From: Deinococcus sp. HSC-46F16
GTDB lineage: Bacteria > Deinococcota > Deinococci > Deinococcales > Deinococcaceae
DNA length: 64,000 bases
NCBI RefSeq assembly: GCF_024171495.1
Contig: NZ_JALJZW010000003.1
Location: 266,001-330,000 of the forward strand
Direction: 5' to 3'
A model generated the notes under the pieces. That model saw only the letters and a program-made list of their open reading frames with translations, searched no databases and was not told where the DNA came from. Below are positions 57,218 to 64,000 of this stretch, piece by piece. Positions within the stretch are counted from its first letter, which is position 1. Each line of letters starts with the position of its first letter. A program made the translations under genes and the position numbers.

Positions 57218-57524
57218 AGGAAACCTCCACAGCGGGGGGACACCCCGGCAAGACCGGGCGGAAACTTCATTTGGGGTTGGTTTCATGAAGCTTAGCAGAA
57301 GGTGGCCGGGGCCGAGCCCTCCGCGGCAGGGCTACCCCTCTGAATCTGGGAGGTGGGGCGCGGCCGGGCCAGGGGTCCGCCGCCTGAGGATGGAAAGAGC
57401 GGCCCGAACTGCGCCCGAACCATACGACGGGGACCCCTCCACGCCCGGGCCTCCCCCCCAGTTCCCCCAGACGAGTAAGGCTTCTGCAAGCCTGTCCATG
57501 TCCTAATCCGGTTCACCCGGCCCC
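57218..57524. other. Divergent intergenic region
   Basis: No gene is supported. It includes the leader of the binding-protein gene, a candidate -10 TAAGCT at 57291-57296 on the minus strand, and an inverted repeat AGGCTT/AAGCCT at 57478-57493, about 32 bp before the GGDEF-EAL start. Most of the middle is GC-rich without clear structure. Confidence 0.4.
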
Positions 57525-60383
57525 GTGGCCGCCCGTCTACCTCCCCACTGTCCCCGCCCGGCCCCGAGGTCCGTCTTGTCCTCTCCCCTGCCCCCCGCTC
57601 CTGCTCCTTCCCTGCCCGCCGCGCTGCCCGAGGGCGCGTTCAGGCCGCTGCTGTACCTGTACGCCCGGCTCACCGAGGCGCGGGCGGTCACGCTCACCCT
57701 GTCCGGGGAGGGCGGGGCGCCGGTCTGGCAGGGGGGCTGGCCCGCGCCACTGTCCGGGGAAGCGGACGACGCGCCGACGGGCACGCTGACCTTCCGGCGA
57801 GAGGACCTGCGGGGCACCCTGGCCTTCTGGTCGGCGGCGCGGCCGCCCGCCGGGGCGGGGGAGGACGGGCCTCACCCCTTCGTGGCCTGCTTGCTGGAGG
57901 AACTCGCGCTGCACGCCGAGCAGGCCGAGTTGCGTTCGGCCCACGAGCAGCTCCGGGCCGTCGTGCAGGAAGCGCCGCTGGCGGTGTACGCGCTGACGCT
58001 GGAGGGGCTGGTCAAGCACTGGAACGCGGCGGCCGAGCAGACCCTGGGGGTCAGCGGCAGCGAGGTGCTGGGCCGGGGGGTGGAGGACACGGCGCTGGGC
58101 CAGGCCTTTGCGGCCCTGCGGCGCTCGGCGTCGCGGGGGCAGGGCAGCATCGCGCCGCAGCTTCTGCACCTGCCGCAGCCTGACGGCGAGCCGGTCGAGG
58201 TGACCCTGACGGCCTCGCCCGTGCCGGGGGGATTGGTGGGGACCGCGCAGCGCACCACCCCGGAGGAGAGCGGGCGGCACCACACCCGGCGGCAGCTCGC
58301 CCTGCTCGAATCGGTGCTCGCGCACGCCAACGACGCCGTGCTGATCACCGAGGCCGAACCCGTCGATCTGCCCGGCCCGCGCATCGTGTATGCGAACGCC
58401 GCCTTTACCCGCACGACCGGCTACGCGGCCGAGGAAGTGCTGGGCGGGACCCCGCGTCTTCTCCAGGGGCCGCGCACCGACCGCCGGGCGCTCGACAAGA
58501 TCCGGCGTGCCCTGAAGCGCTGGGAGAGCGTGGTCGTCGAGGTGGTGAACTACCGCAAGGACGGCTCGGAGTTCTGGGTGGAGCTGTCCATCGCGCCCGT
58601 CGCCGACGAGACCGGATGGTACACCCACTGGATTTCGATTCAGCGCGACATCACCGAGCGCAAGCAGTTTGCCGAACACCTCGACCGCGAGCGGGCACAG
58701 GTGCTGGAACTCGCCGCCCGCAACGCGCCCCTCTCGCAGGTGCTCGCCCGGCTCTCGGGCACCCTGGAGCGGCAGTTCGCGGGCCGCCGCGCCGCCCTGG
58801 TGCTGCCCGGCGAGCCGCCCGAGGTCTACACCGCGCGGGGGGATGCCGACCAGGACCGCGACGGCTGGGCACAGCTTCTGGCCGCGCCGGAGGGCGAGGA
58901 AGGCGGTGCCCCCTCCGTCTGGCAGCACCCCGTGACCGGCGCCGAGGGGCGGCGGCTGGGCACCCTGCTGCTGCGGGGGCGCCGTCCGGGAGAGCCCAAC
59001 GCGGACGAGCGGGCGCAGCTTGGCGCAGGAGCGCAGCTCGCCGCGCTGGTGATCGAGCGCTACGAGGCCCACCGGGCGCTGGAACGCCACGCCCTGTACG
59101 ACGCCCTGACCAGCCTGCCCAACCGGGTGCTGTTCGAGCGCGAACTCCAGCGCACCCTGGCCCAGGCGCGGGCAGACGGGCAACCCGTGGCGGTCGGCCT
59201 GATGGACCTTGACCGCTTCAAGCTGATCAACGACACCCTGGGCCACAGCGTCGGGGACGCCCTGCTGCAACAGGTCGCGGCGCGGCTGCGGGCGGCGCTG
59301 GGGCCGCGCGACACCCTGGCCCGCATGGGCGGCGACGAGTTCCTGCTGGTGCTGGGCGCGGCGGCCACCCCCGCCGACGTGGGGCGGGCCGCCGAGCGCC
59401 TGATCCAGACCTTTCGCCAGCCCTTCCTCCTCGCCGAGCGGGAGGTGTTCGTGCGGCCCAGCATCGGCTTCAGCATCTTTCCGCAGGCGGGAACGGTGGT
59501 CGAACAGCTTCTTCAGCAGGCTGACACCGCCATGTATCAGGCCAAGCGCCGGGGCGGCGGCTACGCCCTGTACACCCCGGAGGGCGAGGAACGCCTCGCC
59601 GCGATGACGCTGGAGACGGCCCTGAACCGTGCCCTGGAGCGCGGGGAATTCGTCCTGCACTACCAGCCGCAACTGGAGCCGCACACCGGACGCCTGACCG
59701 GGGTGGAGGCGTTGGTGCGCTGGGAGCACCCCGAGCTGGGGCTGGTGTCCCCCGCCGAGTTCATCCCGCTCGCGGAAGTGACGGGCCTGATCGTGCCCAT
59801 CGGGGCGTGGGTGCTGCGCCAGGCCTGCGCCCAGGCGGTCGCGTGGGCGGCCCTGGCACCGGAGTTGCGCGTGGCGGTCAACCTCTCGGCGCGGCAGTTC
59901 CAGCAGCCCGAACTCGCCGAGACGGTGACGCGGGCGCTGCGCGAGTCGGGGCTGGAACCCGGACGGCTGGAACTGGAACTCACCGAGAGCATGCTGATGC
60001 ACGCGCTGGAGGCGCACGAGACCTTGCAGCGCCTCAAGGCCCTGGGCGTGCGGGTCGTCGTGGACGACTTCGGCACCGGATACTCCAACCTCGCCTATCT
60101 CAAGCAGTACCCTATCGACGGCCTGAAGATCGACCGCTCCTTTACGGCCGGGGTGGGGGCCAGCCCGGTCCCCGCCGGACGCGACGAGGCCCTCGTCAAG
60201 GCCGTGATGGACCTCGCCCACGCCCTGGAGCTGGAGGTCACCGCCGAGGGGGTCGAGCGCCCCGGACAGCTCGACTTCCTGCGAGGGCGGGGCTGTGATC
60301 GGGTACAGGGCTACCTCACCGGGCGGCCCCTGAGTGCCGAGGCATTTGGGGCGCTGCTCGCGCAGGGGCTCGCCACCGACTGA
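57525..60383 (+). CDS. PAS-PAS-GGDEF-EAL c-di-GMP turnover protein
   Basis: It has 952 residues from GTG 57525 (TTG 57576 with GAGGT upstream is an alternative). No membrane segment. A first PAS region lies at about 140-235, a second at about 255-375 (ARIVYANAAFTRTTG style, GGTPRLLQG, VEVVNYRKDGSEFWVEL, WISIQRDITERK). A GAF-like stretch follows, then the GGDEF domain with intact GGDEF at 602-606 and the EAL domain with EAL at 728-730 and DDFGTGYSNLAYLKQYPIDGLKIDRSF. Both catalytic cores look competent. The RxxD site is GPRD, so product inhibition is probably lost. The LOV flavin cysteine is replaced by proline, so it is not a light sensor of that type. Confidence 0.92.
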   Translation: MAARLPPHCPRPAPRSVLSSPLPPAPAPSLPAALPEGAFRPLLYLYARLTEARAVTLTLSGEGGAPVWQGGWPAPLSGEADDAPTGTLTFRREDLRGTLAFWSAARPPAGAGEDGPHPFVACLLEELALHAEQAELRSAHEQLRAVVQEAPLAVYALTLEGLVKHWNAAAEQTLGVSGSEVLGRGVEDTALGQAFAALRRSASRGQGSIAPQLLHLPQPDGEPVEVTLTASPVPGGLVGTAQRTTPEESGRHHTRRQLALLESVLAHANDAVLITEAEPVDLPGPRIVYANAAFTRTTGYAAEEVLGGTPRLLQGPRTDRRALDKIRRALKRWESVVVEVVNYRKDGSEFWVELSIAPVADETGWYTHWISIQRDITERKQFAEHLDRERAQVLELAARNAPLSQVLARLSGTLERQFAGRRAALVLPGEPPEVYTARGDADQDRDGWAQLLAAPEGEEGGAPSVWQHPVTGAEGRRLGTLLLRGRRPGEPNADERAQLGAGAQLAALVIERYEAHRALERHALYDALTSLPNRVLFERELQRTLAQARADGQPVAVGLMDLDRFKLINDTLGHSVGDALLQQVAARLRAALGPRDTLARMGGDEFLLVLGAAATPADVGRAAERLIQTFRQPFLLAEREVFVRPSIGFSIFPQAGTVVEQLLQQADTAMYQAKRRGGGYALYTPEGEERLAAMTLETALNRALERGEFVLHYQPQLEPHTGRLTGVEALVRWEHPELGLVSPAEFIPLAEVTGLIVPIGAWVLRQACAQAVAWAALAPELRVAVNLSARQFQQPELAETVTRALRESGLEPGRLELELTESMLMHALEAHETLQRLKALGVRVVVDDFGTGYSNLAYLKQYPIDGLKIDRSFTAGVGASPVPAGRDEALVKAVMDLAHALELEVTAEGVERPGQLDFLRGRGCDRVQGYLTGRPLSAEAFGALLAQGLATD

Positions 60384-60392
60384 CCGTGCAGG

Positions 60393-61481
60393 TTAGGGCG
60401 TCCCTTCCTCCCCCTCGGCCCCAAAGGCGAGGTACAGCCGGGCCAGCACCGAGGGGTCACGCAGGGAGCCTCCCAGCACCTCCTCGGCGCGGCGCAGGCG
60501 GTAGCGCAGGGTGTTGACGTGCACGTGCAGCCGCGCGGCCAGCTCGGGCAGCGGCCCCGAGTGGGCGAGGTACGCCCGCAGGGTGGCCTCGGTGCGGCCC
60601 CCGTCTTCCAGCGCGGCGAGCCGCGACCGCACCTGCCCCCGCAGCGGCGCGAAAGAACCGTCCGCGAGCAGGGCATAGAGCGGGTCCATCGCGTGATAGG
60701 TCGTGGACCCCCGCGCCTGCCGCGTGGCGGCGAGGGCGTGCCGCGCCTCTCCCTCGGCGGTGCGGGCGTGCCGGGGACCGGGGTGCGGGGCACTGACGCC
60801 GAGCCGCACATCCTGCGCGGTGCTGGCGAGCAGCGCGGCGTGCAGGTCCCGCGCCTCCCGCGCCAGGTCGAGGGTCGGCCACAGCCACACCGCCCGGTCC
60901 CCCCGCACGGTGGAGTGGGCGGTCAGGCCGCGCTCCAGAAAGTACCCCTCCCCCACCGCCGCGAGCACGTCGAGGGCGTGGGCATGGGCCGTCCGGGCGG
61001 CCGAGCCGGGCGCGGGGGGCCGGGCGAAGGCCGCCACCGCCACGGCGACGGGTTCGGAGTCGGGCAGGCGGGCCTGGGGCACCGTGCCTGAGAGCAGGGC
61101 GTCCAGCGTCCTCTCCCCCACCCGTCGCCGCGCCGCGCCCGCTGCCGCCGCCTGGAGCCGCGCCAGCAGCGCATATTCCACCGCCACGGGAACCAGGGGC
61201 GCCCACTCCGGCGCCGCCGCCAGACTGAGGCTGCCCACATGCCGCTCGCCGCTCGCGTCGCCGTAGCTCAGGCGGCGGGTCACCTCCGGCCCGGCGGGTT
61301 CTCCGGCCACCGCCACCACGTCGCCCCAGCTCGCGCGAATCTCGGCCCGCCCGCCCGTCAGCCGGGCCAGCCGCGCCACGAGTTCGCGCTCGGGTTGAGG
61401 CCCGGTGACGGCCTCCCGCAAGGAGCCGAGCAGGGCCGCCAGATCAGGCAGCGCGAGCAGGTCGGGCGAGGTGTCCCGCAT
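60393..61481 (-). CDS. PucR-type transcriptional regulator
   Basis: It has 362 residues. The C-terminal PucR helix-turn-helix is ATLRAYLAHSGPLPELAARLHVHVNTLRYRLRRAEEVLG. The middle has a GGDEF-like CdaR region (RLGVSAPHPGPRHARTAEGEARHAL). The N-terminus is alpha/beta and may bind the effector. ATG 61481 is set by the leaderless -10 7 nt upstream. It is divergent from the aromatic-acid operon at 61605, which it probably controls. It ends 9 nt from the converging GGDEF-EAL gene. Confidence 0.85.
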   Translation of the reverse strand: MRDTSPDLLALPDLAALLGSLREAVTGPQPERELVARLARLTGGRAEIRASWGDVVAVAGEPAGPEVTRRLSYGDASGERHVGSLSLAAAPEWAPLVPVAVEYALLARLQAAAAGAARRRVGERTLDALLSGTVPQARLPDSEPVAVAVAAFARPPAPGSAARTAHAHALDVLAAVGEGYFLERGLTAHSTVRGDRAVWLWPTLDLAREARDLHAALLASTAQDVRLGVSAPHPGPRHARTAEGEARHALAATRQARGSTTYHAMDPLYALLADGSFAPLRGQVRSRLAALEDGGRTEATLRAYLAHSGPLPELAARLHVHVNTLRYRLRRAEEVLGGSLRDPSVLARLYLAFGAEGEEGTP

Positions 61482-61488
61482 TTGTCCC

Positions 61489-61494
61489 AACCTA
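61489..61494 (-). promoter_or_regulatory. -10 hexamer of the PucR-type gene
   Basis: On the minus strand TAGGTT is followed by 7 nt and the ATG at 61481 with no ribosome-binding site. GTGAAT 17 nt further upstream is a weak -35. Confidence 0.5.
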
Positions 61495-61552
61495 CAACGG
61501 AACGGGGAGAGATTCACGCGCCGCACAAACGGGCGCACCGGAGGGCGGGCCG

Positions 61553-61558
61553 TATGCT
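61553..61558 (+). promoter_or_regulatory. -10 hexamer of the hpa-type operon
   Basis: TATGCT lies 46 nt before the TTG start; this transcript would carry a leader with a CGGAG ribosome-binding site. The -35 is not evident, as expected if an activator is needed. Confidence 0.45.
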
Positions 61559-61604
61559 GGGAGCCACACCACCACGTTTTCTTGCCCACGAACGGAGTCC
61601 AACC

Positions 61605-62405
<801 letters not shown>

Positions 62406-62449
62406 ACCAGCCGGGGACGACCCTCATGCGGCGGGCGGAAGCTGCGGGC

Positions 62450-63211
62450 ATGAAACGCCAGCGTTTCCTGACCCTGGGCCTCGCGCTCTCGGCCCTCGCC
62501 CTGGCCGCGCCGCAGCGGTATGAGGTGCGTGCCTTTGTCAATGCCAGCGGGGAGGTCGGAGGCGTGCGCCCCGCCTTCGCGTGGTGTGACGCGCCGGACC
62601 GGGTGCTGGCCGTCACCCAGCCCGCCAACGATCCCCGGACCACCGCCCAACCCGTCACGCTGCACCGCTGGCTCAAGCGCCCGCAACCGGAGTCGGACAC
62701 GGGGAAGCTGACGGCTCCCTATCTGCTGGGGCCGAGTGAGGGAGCGGCCGGGAGTGTCTACACCCGCCTCTCCTTCCCGGATGGGTCGGGGGCGAACTCA
62801 AACTTCTACATCCGCACCAGCAACGTCGAGAACATCTTCGACCCCGCCTACAAGATGACCCGCGTGAACGAGTTCCGTACGCCGGAAGGCTCCTTCCGCT
62901 GCCGCTATCAGCCGCAAGCCGTGTTCATGGGTGCGACGGCCAAGCGCACGGTGATTGTCTGGGACAACGGCAGGGCGGCCACCTACGCCACCCGGAACTT
63001 CGACGGGACGCCGGGGGTGTACGTGACGGGCGGGAAGGTCGCGCAGGACGACCTTGGGCCGGAGTACACCTTCCAAAGTGGGAGCCACACCTACCTCGTG
63101 AAGTTCCATCCCTACGCCGCCTTCGTGCGGGTGCAGCGGGGCGGACGCACCCTGCGGACCGAGACCTTCCTCGCCTACTCCTACAGCCAACCCGTTCAGG
63201 AGCAACCATGA
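62450..63211 (+). CDS. Secreted protein of unknown function inside the hpa-type operon
   Basis: It has 253 residues from ATG 62450, with signal peptide MKRQRFLTLGLALSALALA. The mature part is beta-rich: YEVRAFVNASGEVGG, FYIRTSNVENIFDPAYKMTRVNEF, PGVYVTGGKVAQDDLGPEY, SGSHTYLVKFHPYAAFVRVQRGGRTL. GTG 62402, overlapping the FAH stop, would add 16 residues before the signal peptide. I do not recognise a family. Its overlap with hpaE (ATGA) puts it inside the aromatic operon, which has no obvious need for a secreted protein. Confidence 0.7.
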   Translation: MKRQRFLTLGLALSALALAAPQRYEVRAFVNASGEVGGVRPAFAWCDAPDRVLAVTQPANDPRTTAQPVTLHRWLKRPQPESDTGKLTAPYLLGPSEGAAGSVYTRLSFPDGSGANSNFYIRTSNVENIFDPAYKMTRVNEFRTPEGSFRCRYQPQAVFMGATAKRTVIVWDNGRAATYATRNFDGTPGVYVTGGKVAQDDLGPEYTFQSGSHTYLVKFHPYAAFVRVQRGGRTLRTETFLAYSYSQPVQEQP

Positions 63212-64000
63212 CCCAGACCCCTCCCCCAGCGGCACAGCACCCCAACCACGATCTCGCCCGTGAACTGCGTGAAAGCAAGCTCAGCGGCGGCCTGCGCCAC
63301 TTCATTGGCGGCGAGTGGGTGGACTCCAGAAGCGGCGAGACTTTCCAGACCCACACGCCCACCGACAATTCCGCGCTGGCGACCGTGGCGAGCGGCGACG
63401 CGGCCGACATTGACCGCGCTGCCCGCGCCGCCCACGACGCCTTCCAGACGTGGCGCGAGGTGAGCGGGGCCGAGCGCCGGAAAATCCTGCACCGAATCGC
63501 CGACCTGATCGAGAAGCGGTCGCAGGAGATCGCCGTGCTGGAGAGCGTGGATACCGGACAGGCCATCCGGTTCATGAAGTCGGCGGCGGCCCGTGGGGCG
63601 GAGAACTTCCGCTTCTACGCCGACCGCGCTCCGGGTGCCCAGGATGGCGAGAGCCTCCCCGCCCCCGGCTTCCTGAACTACTCCATCCGGCAGCCCATCG
63701 GCCCGGTCGGGGTCATCACGCCCTGGAACACGCCCTTCATGCTGAGCACCTGGAAGATCGCCCCGGCGCTCGCCGCCGGCTGCACGGTCGTCCACAAGCC
63801 CGCCGAGTGGAGTCCGGTCACGGCGACCCTGCTCGCCGAGATCATGGACGAGGCGGGGCTGCCTCAGGGCGTCCACAACCTCGTGCACGGCTTCGGGGAG
63901 AGCGCGGGCAAGGCGTTGACCGAACACCCGCTCATCAAGGCAGTCGCCTTTGTCGGCGAGACGGTGACGGGCAGCCACATCATGCGGCAGGGGGCGGACA
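63208..64000 (+). CDS. hpaE: 5-carboxymethyl-2-hydroxymuconate semialdehyde dehydrogenase, cut by window edge
   Basis: 264 codons are in the window; the family is about 490-510 residues, so the catalytic Cys and Glu lie outside. The aldehyde dehydrogenase N-terminal half is clear: HFIGGEWVDSRSGETF, PIGPVGVITPWNTPFMLSTWKIAPALAAGCTVVHKPAEWSP and KAVAFVGETVTGS. The ESVDTGQAIRFMKSAAARGAENFRFYADRA block resembles the HpaE group more than general aldehyde dehydrogenases. It oxidises the semialdehyde of homoprotocatechuate ring cleavage. ATG overlaps the TGA of the gene before. Confidence 0.88.
   Translation, partial: MTQTPPPAAQHPNHDLARELRESKLSGGLRHFIGGEWVDSRSGETFQTHTPTDNSALATVASGDAADIDRAARAAHDAFQTWREVSGAERRKILHRIADLIEKRSQEIAVLESVDTGQAIRFMKSAAARGAENFRFYADRAPGAQDGESLPAPGFLNYSIRQPIGPVGVITPWNTPFMLSTWKIAPALAAGCTVVHKPAEWSPVTATLLAEIMDEAGLPQGVHNLVHGFGESAGKALTEHPLIKAVAFVGETVTGSHIMRQGAD

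Noticed and set aside
58290..58670. LOV-type blue-light sensor in the PAS-GGDEF-EAL protein
   Set aside because: The region resembles LOV/PAS around GGTPRLLQG, but the flavin-binding cysteine position is proline.

Overview
The window comes from a high-GC Deinococcus-type chromosome. The evidence is a complete LysW-carrier (alpha-aminoadipate) lysine operon, a MacAB/TolC-like efflux operon next to a two-component system, secreted subtilases, and many start codons lying 5-7 nt downstream of a TANNNT-like -10 hexamer, which is the leaderless-mRNA signature of Deinococcus. No species can be named from sequence alone. No tRNA, rRNA, CRISPR array, prophage or complete insertion sequence was seen; the only mobile trace is a short IS3-type transposase remnant.

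Layout. 1-4989 (minus strand): hutU-hutG-hutI-hutH histidine degradation operon with 4-nt overlaps; hutH runs off the left edge. 5149-11617: a TPR-like/GGDEF protein coupled to an IclR regulator, a duplicated four-helix membrane protein, a subtilase lipoprotein and a secreted 5'-nucleotidase. 11694-20084: lysine operon (homocitrate synthase, lysT, U, W, X, Y, Z, J, K) behind a leader peptide and transcription attenuator. 20424-25552: ferric-siderophore/heme type ABC operon holding a stray C-lobe of a second binding protein and an Apd1-like [2Fe-2S] protein. 25875-34505: OmpR-type two-component pair divergent from two TolC-like proteins, MacA, MacB ATPase, MacB permease and a small secreted protein. 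34596-39186: transposase remnant, single-domain response regulator, acyl-CoA synthetase and iron-containing alcohol dehydrogenase. 39197-49033: SARP/TPR regulator, second subtilase, DinB-fold protein, acyl-CoA dehydrogenase, quinone oxidoreductase, MerR regulator, MATE pump. 49103-53146: galE, a sugar-phosphate transferase and a barrel-type lipoprotein preceded by a c-di-GMP-I riboswitch. 53210-64000: paaK, a FAD-linked oxidase, a LivK-type binding protein, a PAS-GGDEF-EAL protein, a PucR regulator and the start of a 4-hydroxyphenylacetate-type meta-cleavage operon (FAH-family protein, secreted protein, hpaE), which runs off the right edge.

How it fits together. The lysine operon makes lysine on the LysW carrier, and its leader senses charged lysyl-tRNA by attenuation. 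The two GGDEF proteins can make, and one can also degrade, c-di-GMP, which the riboswitch at about 51780-51868 is predicted to sense in front of a secreted sugar-active-looking lipoprotein that follows two exopolysaccharide-type genes. The response regulator at 27152-27835 probably acts on two matching 17-bp direct-repeat sites, one before its own gene and one before the divergent efflux operon. A 68-bp dispersed intergenic repeat occurs at least three times, with a possible fourth partial copy.
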